Shown here: positions 1-9,564 of the stretch, piece after piece
Layout of the letters: every line of letters starts with the position of its first letter
Position numbering within the stretch: position 1 is the stretch's first letter
Assembly (NCBI GenBank): GCA_016932875.1
Contig: JAFGBZ010000062.1
Coordinates: 1-33,556, forward strand
Direction of reading: 5' to 3'
Origin: Candidatus Iainarchaeum sp.
Lineage (GTDB): Archaea > Iainarchaeota > Iainarchaeia > Iainarchaeales > JAFGBZ01
DNA length: 33,556 nt
The notes under the pieces: generated by a model
What the model was told of the DNA's origin: nothing
The model's database searches: none
What the model saw: the letters and a program-made list of their open reading frames with translations, nothing else
Position numbers and translations under genes: made by a program

Positions 1-1
1 A

Positions 2-100
2 ATGGAAAAAATAATTAATGGAAAACAAATTGCATTCAATGCAACTGTTTCTGAATACAAAAAAGAACTTGAACTTATTTTAAGTGAATTAATTGCTTGA
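2..100 (+). CDS. C-terminal end of an upstream CDS (partial, truncated by window)
   Basis: Open frame ...MEKIINGKQIAFNATVSEYKKELELILSELIA* from the window edge to TGA at 98-100; overlaps the next TTG start. Confidence 0.5.
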   Translation: MEKIINGKQIAFNATVSEYKKELELILSELIA

Positions 101-1283
101 AATTCTTTTATTTATTTTAATTGGATGCATTATTGGATGCTTTACAGGACTTGTTCCAGGAATTCATTCAAATAATTTAGTTTTATTAATTTTTTTATTT
201 GCAGGTTTTCCTGCAATGAATGCATGCGCGCTTATTTTAAGCGCTGCATTAACTCATTCATTTGTTGATTCAATTCCTTCAATTCTTTTAGGCGCACCGG
301 AAGAAGAAACGGTTTTTTCTGCTTTAGCAGGACACAAATTTTTTTTAGAAGGAAATGGAGTACAAGCAATTCATTTAACTGTAATAGGAGGATTTGTTGC
401 AGGAATAATTTGTTTTTTCTTTGCAGGAATGTTTTTTCTTTTCATGAATAAATTTGAAGAATTAATTCCTTTGGTTATTCCGTTCATACTTATTTCTGTT
501 TTATTTCTCATGATTTTTGAAAAAAATAATTTAAATTCAATTAAATGGAATTTGACAATAATTTCTTTAAGCGGATTGCTCGGAGTAATTTCACTTAATG
601 CAGGAACTGGTTTTGCTTTAATGGCTGGAATAAGCGGTTTGTTTGGAGCAAGCAATGCATTTTATTCACTTTTATTTCCTCCTAAAATAAAGGAACAAAA
701 AAAAGAAACAACTGAAATTAAACTAAATGAATGCATTAAATGGAGTTCTTTCAGCGCATTATTTGGTTTTTTTACTGCACTGCTTCCTGCAATAACTTCA
801 GGACAATCAAGTTTGATTGCAGGAAAGCTTTCTAAAATGAATGCAGAAAATTACTTGATTTTTTCAGGGGGGATTAATACTTCAGCACAGTTAATGAGCT
901 TAATAGTGTTTTATGCAATTGGAAAAACAAGAACAGGGACTGCTTTAGGAATAAGCCAATTAATTGAACTTGATTTAATGCAATTAATTGAATTAAGTTT
1001 AATTGCATTAATTGTTTTAGGAATTGCTGCAATGCTTACTGAATTTCTTGCATTAAAAGCAATTAATTCAATGAATAAAATAAATTACTCTTATCTTAAT
1101 TTAACCGTTATTTTTCTTTTAACTGTTTTTTCTTTTTTCTTTGCAGGAATTAACGGATTAATTTTATTCTTTACTTCAAGCGCAACAGGAGTTTTATGCA
1201 TTTCCCTTGGAATAAGAAAAAGCAATTTAATGGCTTTTCTCTTAATACCAACAATTTTAATTTATTTGAACATAATTATTTGA
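93..1283 (+). CDS. TctA-like polytopic membrane protein (tripartite tricarboxylate transporter permease-like)
   Basis: 396 aa, many TM segments, N-terminal GxxxGxxPGIHSNN motif and PSILLGAPEEE resembling TctA/DUF112 permeases; TTG start overlapping the upstream stop. Confidence 0.65.
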   Translation: MLEILLFILIGCIIGCFTGLVPGIHSNNLVLLIFLFAGFPAMNACALILSAALTHSFVDSIPSILLGAPEEETVFSALAGHKFFLEGNGVQAIHLTVIGGFVAGIICFFFAGMFFLFMNKFEELIPLVIPFILISVLFLMIFEKNNLNSIKWNLTIISLSGLLGVISLNAGTGFALMAGISGLFGASNAFYSLLFPPKIKEQKKETTEIKLNECIKWSSFSALFGFFTALLPAITSGQSSLIAGKLSKMNAENYLIFSGGINTSAQLMSLIVFYAIGKTRTGTALGISQLIELDLMQLIELSLIALIVLGIAAMLTEFLALKAINSMNKINYSYLNLTVIFLLTVFSFFFAGINGLILFFTSSATGVLCISLGIRKSNLMAFLLIPTILIYLNIII

Positions 1284-1652
1284 ATGATTAAACTAAAAAA
1301 ATCAGTTATAGATGATTTGCTTTTGGCTGCAAGGAATACTTATCCCAATGAGTTTTTTGCTTATCTTGGTGGGGATAAAAAAACAAATACAGTTGATGAA
1401 TTTATTTTAGCGCCAGCAGTGTATGGAAAAACATTTGTAATGATTAAAGAATATCTTATGCCTTTTGATTCAAGAATAATGGGAAGCATTCATTCGCATC
1501 CGGGAAAAAGTAATTTTCCTTCAAAAGCTGATGTGAATTCATTTGGAAAAAAAGGAGAAATACATTTAATAATCGCTTTTCCTTATACTTTAAACAGCAT
1601 TCAAGCATATGATGAAAAAGGAATTAAAACAGAATTTGAATTAATTGAATGA
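1284..1652 (+). CDS. JAMM/MPN (Mov34/PAD-1) metalloprotease-like protein
   Basis: JAMM motif HSHPGKSNFPSKADVNSF (HxHPx6-7SxxD) in a 122 aa single-domain protein. Confidence 0.8.
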   Translation: MIKLKKSVIDDLLLAARNTYPNEFFAYLGGDKKTNTVDEFILAPAVYGKTFVMIKEYLMPFDSRIMGSIHSHPGKSNFPSKADVNSFGKKGEIHLIIAFPYTLNSIQAYDEKGIKTEFELIE

Positions 1653-1704
1653 AAAACTAAAGGAATTAAAAAAAATAATTATTAAATAAATTAAAGGGAT
1701 TAAA

Positions 1705-3204
1705 TTGAATAAAGTAATTCTGATTGTAATGGATGGATTAGGATTAGCAAAAAAAGATAAAGGAAACTGTGTTGCAATGGCAAAAACTCCCTGCTTAAAT
1801 TGGATGAAAACCCAGAATTTTACTCAAATAAATGCTTCAGGTGAAGCAGTTGGACTAAGCAAAGGAATTCAAGGAAATTCAGAAGTAGGACATCTTACTA
1901 TGGGAGCAGGAAGAATTGTTTTACAACCATTAGAAAAAATAAATCATGCAATAAAAAATAAATCTTTTTACAAAAACAAGGAATTAATTAAAGCAATTAA
2001 TTATGCTAAAAAAAATAATTCATCACTTCATTTAATTGGAATGATTTCAGATGAAGGAGTGCATTCACATTTAAATCATTTAAATGCATTGCTTGAACTG
2101 GCAGAAAAATTAAAGCAAAAAAAAGTATTTGTTCATGCAATAACTGACGGAAGAGATGTAGCAGAAAAAAGCGCTGAAAAATATATTAAAAAAATTGAAT
2201 CAAATTGCAAAAAACTGAAATTAGGAAAAATTGCTTCAGTCTGCGGAAGATTTTATGCAATGGACAGAGACAATAATTGGAACAGAACAAAAAAAGCATT
2301 TGAATTAATCACAGAAGGAAAAGGAATCAAAGAAGAAAATGCATTAAAAGCAGTAAAAAATGCATATGAAAAAGGAACTGAAACAGATTATTATATTGAA
2401 CCAATAATAGTTGATGAAAAAGGAATAATAAAAGAAAAAGATTCAGTTATTTTTTTTAATTATAGAACAGATAGGCCAAGACAATTAAGTCTTGCTTTAA
2501 CTTCAAAAAAATTTAATTATTTTAAAAGAAATAAGTTTCCAAAAATTCATTTTACTTCAATGACTCAGTATTCAAAAGAAATTCCTGCCTCATTTGCTTT
2601 TAAAGAAGAAAAAATAAAAAACAATTTAGGAGAAACTCTTGCAAGGAATAAATTAAAGCAGTTAAGAATTGCTGAAACAGAAAAATACGCGCATGTAACT
2701 TATTTCTTTAATTCACAGAAAGAAAAACCATTGAAAGGAGAAACAAGAATTTTAATTCCTTCACTGAAAGATAAATCATATGATTTGCATCCGAAAATGA
2801 GCGCTGAAAAAATAACTGAAACTGCGTTAAAAGAAATCAGAAAACAAAAATTTGATTTTATTTTAATCAATTACGCTAACTGTGATTTAGTAGGGCACAG
2901 CGCTAAAATTCCTGCAGTAATTAAAGCAGTTGAAACAGTTGATTCTGAAACATGTAAAATAATTCATGAAGCAGAAAAAAATAATTATATTTCAGTTGTA
3001 ACTGCAGATCATGGAAGCGCTGAAGAAAAACTTTATCCTAATGGAAAACCTAAGCCAGCTCATTCAAGCAATCCAATTCCATTCATTATAATAGGAAAAA
3101 AAGTGAATTTAAGAAAAGGCGGTTTAAAGGATGTTGCGCCAACAATACTTAAATTAATGAATTTAAAGAAACCAAAAGAAATGAGTGGAAAAACACTCTT
3201 TTAG
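1705..3204 (+). CDS. gpmI: 2,3-bisphosphoglycerate-independent phosphoglycerate mutase
   Basis: VILIVMDGLGL, GNSEVGHLTMGAGR, DGRDV, VTADHGSAEE; 499 aa, TTG start. Confidence 0.93.
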   Translation: MNKVILIVMDGLGLAKKDKGNCVAMAKTPCLNWMKTQNFTQINASGEAVGLSKGIQGNSEVGHLTMGAGRIVLQPLEKINHAIKNKSFYKNKELIKAINYAKKNNSSLHLIGMISDEGVHSHLNHLNALLELAEKLKQKKVFVHAITDGRDVAEKSAEKYIKKIESNCKKLKLGKIASVCGRFYAMDRDNNWNRTKKAFELITEGKGIKEENALKAVKNAYEKGTETDYYIEPIIVDEKGIIKEKDSVIFFNYRTDRPRQLSLALTSKKFNYFKRNKFPKIHFTSMTQYSKEIPASFAFKEEKIKNNLGETLARNKLKQLRIAETEKYAHVTYFFNSQKEKPLKGETRILIPSLKDKSYDLHPKMSAEKITETALKEIRKQKFDFILINYANCDLVGHSAKIPAVIKAVETVDSETCKIIHEAEKNNYISVVTADHGSAEEKLYPNGKPKPAHSSNPIPFIIIGKKVNLRKGGLKDVAPTILKLMNLKKPKEMSGKTLF

Positions 3205-3243
3205 AAAAGTATTTAATTGAATTAAATCTTATATGATTTCATT

Positions 3244-3633
3244 ATGAATAAAGGACAAATAAGTTTTGATTTTATTTTTGCCTTGCTTGTGGCAATATCG
3301 CTTATTTCAGCTTTAGCAGTAATAACACAGGATATTGCAGAACAGCAGAAAAATGCAAGCATTACTGCACAGGCAAAAAAAATTTCACTGGAAGTTGCAA
3401 GAATTGTTTCATTAAAAGAAACAATTGAAGATTATGATTATACTTTATCATATTATATTCCAAAAATAAATGTTCCAGGAGAAAGAATTCAAATGGACTG
3501 TGAAATAAATGTTGCAGGAAACAGCGTTACAGTAACTGCAGGAAGCATTACTGCTTCAACTCCAATTCAAAGAAACGGGCTTTCAAATCCATTGACTTTT
3601 AACTGTGGAAATAAAATGGAGCTGAATAAATGA
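3244..3633 (+). CDS. Class III signal peptide (type IV pilin-like) protein
   Basis: N-terminus MNKGQISFDFIFALLVAISLIS: KGQxSxxF cleavage motif followed by a hydrophobic helix. Confidence 0.75.
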   Translation: MNKGQISFDFIFALLVAISLISALAVITQDIAEQQKNASITAQAKKISLEVARIVSLKETIEDYDYTLSYYIPKINVPGERIQMDCEINVAGNSVTVTAGSITASTPIQRNGLSNPLTFNCGNKMELNK

Positions 3634-4094
3634 ATAAAGGACAAATTTTTTCATTGGATTTTATTATTGCTGCAGGAGTAGTATTGCTTGCATTAGCAGT
3701 AGTGATTAATTCAATTGAATCAGTTTCATTTAATTCAAGCACAATGTTTTATCAAGATGAATTACAGTATGTTGCAATGACTGCAGGAGACAGATTTATT
3801 TCAAGCGCAAGCCCGTGCAAATATAATGGAGTAAATGTAAAGAACTGTGTGTATATGAATCTATTATGGGTTCCTTCAGCAAAAATAAATAAAACAAAAT
3901 TAGGGATTCCAGATGAATACTCTTACACAATTAAACAAACAGAAAAAAGAAATTACTTTGACGGAATTTCAGCTGAACCAGAAGATAAATCAGTTTATTC
4001 AATTACAAGAATTTATCTGCAAGCAGGTTCTCTGAATCCTGATTTAAGTTCATTAACTGATTCAGTTATTACTTTCAGGGTGTGGAAAACATGA
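3630..4094 (+). CDS. Type IV pilin-like small exported protein
   Basis: MNKGQIFSLDFIIAAGVVLLALAVV N-terminus; start overlaps the preceding stop. Confidence 0.7.
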   Translation: MNKGQIFSLDFIIAAGVVLLALAVVINSIESVSFNSSTMFYQDELQYVAMTAGDRFISSASPCKYNGVNVKNCVYMNLLWVPSAKINKTKLGIPDEYSYTIKQTEKRNYFDGISAEPEDKSVYSITRIYLQAGSLNPDLSSLTDSVITFRVWKT

Positions 4095-4387
4095 AAAAAG
4101 GATTTGCTTTTGTTTTTGACGCACTTGCAGCAATAATTGTTGCATCAGTTTTAATAACAGCAATTACTTCAATGAATCCAAAACAAAATGAATCAAATGC
4201 ATTGCTTGCTTCTCAGCCGACTGCATTAGATGCAGCAACAGTGAAAATACATAAAACTTCACTTAATCAAAGTGTTTTAACTGAAGCACAAATTTCAACT
4301 GATGATGGAAATTTAATGTCTTGTGAGGAAACAATAAAATATAATGGAAGCAATTCAAGTGAAATAATTTGCAGAGTGATTAATTAA
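4091..4387 (+). CDS. Type IV pilin-like small exported protein
   Basis: MKKGFAFVFDALAAIIVASVLIT N-terminus; ATG at 4091 overlapping the upstream TGA (ORF track starts at 4082 GTG). Confidence 0.65.
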   Translation: MKKGFAFVFDALAAIIVASVLITAITSMNPKQNESNALLASQPTALDAATVKIHKTSLNQSVLTEAQISTDDGNLMSCEETIKYNGSNSSEIICRVIN

Positions 4388-4809
4388 TGAATAAAGGAAT
4401 GTTTTCAGCAATGCTTGCAGTTGCAGCAGTAATAGTGCTTGCCTCAACTGCATTTATTTCACAGGCAAAAATGCAGTTAACTGAATCAGAAGCATTTGCT
4501 CAAAGCATAAATAAAGTGAATTCAGTATGGCAGAATAATTATTTTGAAATAAAAGAAGTGCTTGAAAGAAATTCAAATTTTGATTTATTAACAGGAAACT
4601 GCATAGTGAATTCAAATGCAATAAATTCTTTCCTCATTGAAAGCAATGAAATAACTGGGATTGAATGCAGTGCATCAGAAATTTCTGTTTCAGGACTCAC
4701 AATCACTTTTACTTTAACTTGTGAAAAGACTTTCCCTGGAAGCATTGAAAAACAAAATTTAATCAGAATTAAAAAAGAAAATGTTTCTCATTCAATTTCA
4801 TGCAGTTAA
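4387..4809 (+). CDS. Type IV pilin-like small exported protein
   Basis: MNKGMFSAMLAVAAVIVLASTAFIS N-terminus; start overlaps the upstream stop codon. Confidence 0.6.
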   Translation: MNKGMFSAMLAVAAVIVLASTAFISQAKMQLTESEAFAQSINKVNSVWQNNYFEIKEVLERNSNFDLLTGNCIVNSNAINSFLIESNEITGIECSASEISVSGLTITFTLTCEKTFPGSIEKQNLIRIKKENVSHSISCS

Positions 4810-4814
4810 AGAAA

Positions 4815-6164
4815 TTAAATTAATTTTCTGTATTTATTTAATCCTGTTCCATACTGAATTGCTTTCTTTTTTCTTTCAATAGCTGTTTTTGAAACCCCGA
4901 ATTCTTTTCCTAATTCTCTTATTGGATGTTTTCTTAATTCATCTGAAATCGAATAAATTTTTTTTTCAGCAGAAAAAGCAACAGCTTTTTTTACAAACTC
5001 TAAATCAAGCAAAGGAGCATTAAAATTCAAATTAAATTTAGATGAAATCATTTCCTCGCGATAAAAATTTCTTGCATGCATTACATCCAAAAAATAATAA
5101 ATCTGCTCTTGAACCCCTAAATAACCTTTATTCTGTAAAGCAGATTTGAATTCACTGTAACCGCAGAATAATTCATCGCTTCCCTGCCCGTTAAAAATAG
5201 TCTTGAATCCTTTATCTGAAACATTTTCTGCAAGAATAAATTCAGGCAAACCAATCTGCAACTGCATTTCATCAAAAAAATACAATGCTTTAAGGGTTTC
5301 AATAACTTTTAATTTTAAATCTTTTTCTTTCACTTCAATTAACTCTAAATCTAAATTCATTTCTTTAGCTGATTTTTTAGCATAAATTAAATCCTGCGAG
5401 CCTTTAATTCCAACAGAAAATAAAACAGTTTTTTTCACTTTATCACTTACTGCTTTAGCAATTAAAGAAGAATCAATTCCTCCGCTGAAAAAAATTCCTG
5501 CTTTAGAAACTCCTTTAGTTCTTAATTCAATTGAATCATTAAAAGAAGAAACTAATTCAGGAAAAGATGTTTTTGATTTGATTTTTTTTAAATCCTCAAA
5601 ATTAAATAATTTTTTTAATTCAAATTTTCCTTCACTGAATTCAAGCAAATGCCCTGCAGGAAGCATTAAAGGAAAAGAAATATCCAGTTTTCTTAAAGCG
5701 CGGGGCTCTGAAGCAACAGCAAAAAAATTCGAAGTTTCACCAAACCATAAAGGCTTTGCCCCTAAAAAATCATTGAAAAAAAAGAATTTATTTCCTGAAT
5801 TAAATGCAACAGCATATTCTCCTCTTGCAATTGAAACAAATTCATTTAATTCAATTAAATTATTAAAATCAATTTTTTCCAACTTATTTAATGCTTCTGA
5901 ATTAAATATTTTTCCAGTTAAATAAATTCCTTTTTTAATTAAAAAAGAATTTTCTTCAAACTCGTTTTTAAAACAATTAAATGCAATTCCTTCACTGCAA
6001 GAAAAATCTTTTTCATTTAATCCTTTCAAATTATTTGAATTAATTTTTTCTTTTCCATTTAATTCAAAGAAATCCAATCCTCTGTGTTTTTGAGAATACA
6101 GGAAATCAATTAAATGCATTTTAACAGGATTTTTCTTTGAATAAATGAATGAAACTGAAGCCAT
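4815..6164 (-). CDS. Asparagine synthetase B-like protein (GATase-like N-domain plus Asn synthase domain), lacking the N-terminal catalytic Cys
   Basis: PP-loop FFSGGIDSSL, FNGQGSDELFCGY, and GATase-like SQKHRGLDFF, GEYAVAF, EPRALRKL; likely start MASVSFIYSKK at 6164 (ORF extends to 6203). Confidence 0.8.
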   Translation of the reverse strand: MASVSFIYSKKNPVKMHLIDFLYSQKHRGLDFFELNGKEKINSNNLKGLNEKDFSCSEGIAFNCFKNEFEENSFLIKKGIYLTGKIFNSEALNKLEKIDFNNLIELNEFVSIARGEYAVAFNSGNKFFFFNDFLGAKPLWFGETSNFFAVASEPRALRKLDISFPLMLPAGHLLEFSEGKFELKKLFNFEDLKKIKSKTSFPELVSSFNDSIELRTKGVSKAGIFFSGGIDSSLIAKAVSDKVKKTVLFSVGIKGSQDLIYAKKSAKEMNLDLELIEVKEKDLKLKVIETLKALYFFDEMQLQIGLPEFILAENVSDKGFKTIFNGQGSDELFCGYSEFKSALQNKGYLGVQEQIYYFLDVMHARNFYREEMISSKFNLNFNAPLLDLEFVKKAVAFSAEKKIYSISDELRKHPIRELGKEFGVSKTAIERKKKAIQYGTGLNKYRKLI

Positions 6165-6377
6165 AAGAATGACTTTAGGAATTGGTTTTTTAATGGTTTT
6201 CATGCAAGATTAATTTATGAATTTTTGTGATTGTCTCTGGAATTTATTCTGATGAATTCTCTAGGCATAGCACAAAACTTATTCTCTCAAATTTAATGCG
6301 TTCCATTTACTTCTGGCGCGAGCAGTTCTTTTTCTGATTCAAAAAAAAATTAAATTCAAAAAAAGGAGGAATAAAAA

Positions 6378-7649
6378 ATGGAATTTAATGAAATAACTTT
6401 AAGCAAAGAAGAACTGCCAAAAAATTACTATAATTTTATGGCTGATTTAGATAAACCAATGCCAATACCTAAAGGAGATATGAGCATTTTAGGAAAAGTT
6501 TTTGGTAAAAGCGTGCTGGAACAGGAAATGAGTCAAGAAAGGTTTATTCCTATTCCGCAGGAAGTAAGAGAAATTTATTCTCTTTTAGGAAGACCTACAC
6601 CAGTTTACAGGGCAAGAAGACTTGAAAAAAAACTGAACACGCCTGCAAAAATTTATTTTAAAAGAGAAGATGTTTCAGTTGTGGGCTCGCATAAAACAAA
6701 TACAGCAATAGCGCAGGCATATTACTGTAAAAAAGACGGCTTCACTCATTTAACAACTGAAACAGGAGCAGGATATTGGGGAAGCGCATTGGCTGTGGCA
6801 AGCACTTTATTTGATTTGAAATGCAAAGTATTCATGGTTTCAAGCAGCTATGAACAAAAGCCATACAAGAAATATTTAATGAAATTATTTGGAGCTGAAG
6901 TGATTTCTTCTCCTTCAAATAAAACAAAGTATGGAAAAAAAATTCTTGCAGAAAACCCAAATCATATTGGTTCATTAGGAATTGCAATAAGCGAAGCAAT
7001 GGAATTAGCGATGCAGGATGAAAAAACCGCTTACTGTCTGGGAAGTGTTTTAAACCATGTAATGATTCATCAATCAGTAATAGGACAAGAAGCAATAATT
7101 CAAATGCAGAAAGCAGATGATTTTCCTGATTCAATTATTGCATGCGTTGGAGGAGGAAGTAATTTTTCCGGAATTGCTTTTCCATTCATGCAGAAAAAAT
7201 TCAAAGACAAAGAAATTAATTTTACTGCAGTTGAACCAAAAGAAAGCGCTTCAATAACAAAAGGAAAATATGAATATGATTACGGCGACAGCTCAGGATT
7301 AACTCCTTTAATGAAAATGTATACGCTTGGAAAAGATTTTATTCCAGAACTGATTTTTGCACAAGGATTAAGATATCATGCAATGGCTCCAAGTTTATCA
7401 CATTTTGTAAAACAAGGAAAAATCAATGCAAAAGCATATGCACAAAAAGAAGTTTTTCTTGCAGCAAAAATTTTCAGTGAAACTCAAGGATTAGTTCCGG
7501 CGCCGGAATCAGCTCACGCAATAAAAGAAGCAATTGAACAAGCAATTGAATGCAAAAAAACAGGTGAAAGCAAAACAATTTTATTCAATTTAAGCGGACA
7601 CGGATTAATGGATTTGCCAGGATATGCAGAAGTATTAAACTTCAAATAA
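6378..7649 (+). CDS. trpB: Tryptophan synthase beta chain, TrpB2-type
   Basis: LGRPTPVYRARRLEKKLNTPAKIYFKREDVSVVGSHKTNTAIAQ, ETGAGYWGSA, CVGGGSNFSG, NLSGHG; strong ribosome-binding site aaaggagga. Confidence 0.9.
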   Translation: MEFNEITLSKEELPKNYYNFMADLDKPMPIPKGDMSILGKVFGKSVLEQEMSQERFIPIPQEVREIYSLLGRPTPVYRARRLEKKLNTPAKIYFKREDVSVVGSHKTNTAIAQAYYCKKDGFTHLTTETGAGYWGSALAVASTLFDLKCKVFMVSSSYEQKPYKKYLMKLFGAEVISSPSNKTKYGKKILAENPNHIGSLGIAISEAMELAMQDEKTAYCLGSVLNHVMIHQSVIGQEAIIQMQKADDFPDSIIACVGGGSNFSGIAFPFMQKKFKDKEINFTAVEPKESASITKGKYEYDYGDSSGLTPLMKMYTLGKDFIPELIFAQGLRYHAMAPSLSHFVKQGKINAKAYAQKEVFLAAKIFSETQGLVPAPESAHAIKEAIEQAIECKKTGESKTILFNLSGHGLMDLPGYAEVLNFK

Positions 7650-7697
7650 GATATAAAATTAAATAAAAAAAGCAATAAAAATAATAAATTAAATTTT

Positions 7698-7725
7698 GAT
7701 AAGGGTTTAACCCTTATCTTTTTTT
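7698..7725 (+). terminator. Inverted repeat plus T-run downstream of trpB
   Basis: GATAAGGGTT-T-AACCCTTATC followed by TTTTTTT. Confidence 0.55.
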
Positions 7726-9508
7726 AGATTTTATAATAATATTCTCCTCGTTGTTTTTGTTCTCTGTCTTTAACTGAATTTAATTTGTTTGCTCTTGGAC
7801 GTCCTGATTCAGGGTCTCTTCTGAAAGAAATATTCATTTGATTCAAAAATGAATTCATTCCTTCATGCATTGCAACAGGTTTTCCTGCAAATCCTTTTTC
7901 TGAAGGATTACCTGAAAAAACCATTAATCTATCTGAAACATGGTCAATGAATAAAATATCATGATCAACAATGAAAGCTGTTTTGTTTTTTTCATCAATT
8001 ACTCCACGGATTGTTTCAGCCATTGCAACCCTGTCTTCAGCATCAACAAAAGCGCTTGGTTCATCCAATAAAAGCAAATCATATTCACTTCGGGTTAAGG
8101 CAAGGGAAACAGCAACTTTTTGTAATTCGCCACCGCTTAATTGTTCTACTTTTTTTTCACTTAACTCACTTACATTCAAGCGCCTGTCAATCTGGGTTTT
8201 AAATAATTGAGTATCAACATGATTTTTATCAAATAATTCCTGCACAGAAATATCTTTTTCAGGAATAATATACTGAGGTTTATATGAAACCTTTAATCCA
8301 AGAGAAACATCTTGTTCATCAGCTTTTTCAACGCCTGCAAGAATTTTAACAAAAGTTGTTTTACCAATTGCATTAGGGCCTAAAATTCCTACTGCTTCAG
8401 CGCGAAATAATTTTCCTTCTTCAACTTCAAGAGAAAAACCATTAAAAGATTTTTTAAAAGAAGGATAATTTCCTAATAAAGTTTTCTTTTTATAATCAGC
8501 CGGAGGCCTTACAGAAAACTTTAATTCATATCCACGGAATTTTAAATTTTCATCTTTAATAAATCCATCCAAAAATTCATTTATTCCATTTCTGGTTGAT
8601 TTAGGATTTGAAACAACACCATAAACTGCTGGTTTTCCAAAAACAATATGAACTAAATCGCTTAAATAATCCAGTAAAGCTAAATCATGTTCAATTACAA
8701 TAACTGAAGTATTTTCATTTGCTAAAGAAGAAATTAATTCAGCTGCTTTTAATCTCTGGGAAACATCCAAATAACTTGAAGGTTCATCAAAAGCATAAAT
8801 ATCAGCTTTTTTTCCTGCAGCAGCAGCAATTGAAACTCGTTGTAATTCTCCTCCGCTTAAATTCTTTAAATCACGTTCAAGAATTTTTTCCAGTTCAAGT
8901 TTTGAAATTAATTCAGTTAAATTATTTTTTTCATTTGATTTCTTTAATAAATCATAAACTTTTCCTTTAATCATTTCAGGAAGCAAATCAATATTTTGAG
9001 GTTTAAAAGAAATTTTAATTCCTTTTTCTTTTAATTGTTTGAAAAACAGTGAAAGTTCTTTTCCTGCAAAAAAATCAATTACTTTATCCAAAGAAGCTTT
9101 TTCTTTATAATTACCTAAATTAGGAATTAAGCTTCCACTTAAAATATTTAATAAAGTACTTTTACCTAAACCATTTTTTCCGATTAAACCAACCACTTCA
9201 CCTTTTTTAGGATAAGGCATTCTGTAAACTCTGAAAGAATTTTTTCCAAACTGATGCAAGGGTTGAGATAAATTAGCAGTTAAATTAATTATTGAAATAG
9301 CTTTACGCGGGCATTTATTAGAACAAATCTGGCAGGCAGTGCATAATTCCTCTGAAATAATTGGACGATTTTTTTCCTTATCCTCAATAATGCATTGAGC
9401 TCCCTGCCTGTTAATAGGACAAAGTCTAATGCAAAGGAAATTTCCACAGCTTTCAGGAGAACATTTATTGTAATCAATTACAGCTAAGCGTTTTCTTTCG
9501 TCAGACAT
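7724..9508 (-). CDS. Ribosome recycling ATPase ABCE1 (Rli1 / RNase L inhibitor homolog)
   Basis: N-terminal Fe-S region (CSPESCGNFLCIRLCP, CTACQICSNKCP), two ABC domains (GKNGLGKSTL, LSGGELQRV, GPNAIGKTTF, LSGGELQKV). Confidence 0.95.
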   Translation of the reverse strand: MSDERKRLAVIDYNKCSPESCGNFLCIRLCPINRQGAQCIIEDKEKNRPIISEELCTACQICSNKCPRKAISIINLTANLSQPLHQFGKNSFRVYRMPYPKKGEVVGLIGKNGLGKSTLLNILSGSLIPNLGNYKEKASLDKVIDFFAGKELSLFFKQLKEKGIKISFKPQNIDLLPEMIKGKVYDLLKKSNEKNNLTELISKLELEKILERDLKNLSGGELQRVSIAAAAGKKADIYAFDEPSSYLDVSQRLKAAELISSLANENTSVIVIEHDLALLDYLSDLVHIVFGKPAVYGVVSNPKSTRNGINEFLDGFIKDENLKFRGYELKFSVRPPADYKKKTLLGNYPSFKKSFNGFSLEVEEGKLFRAEAVGILGPNAIGKTTFVKILAGVEKADEQDVSLGLKVSYKPQYIIPEKDISVQELFDKNHVDTQLFKTQIDRRLNVSELSEKKVEQLSGGELQKVAVSLALTRSEYDLLLLDEPSAFVDAEDRVAMAETIRGVIDEKNKTAFIVDHDILFIDHVSDRLMVFSGNPSEKGFAGKPVAMHEGMNSFLNQMNISFRRDPESGRPRANKLNSVKDREQKQRGEYYYKI

Positions 9509-9564
9509 ATAGATTAAATAGAAAAGAAAAACAATTTAAAGGAATAATCCAAGTTAATAGTAAT

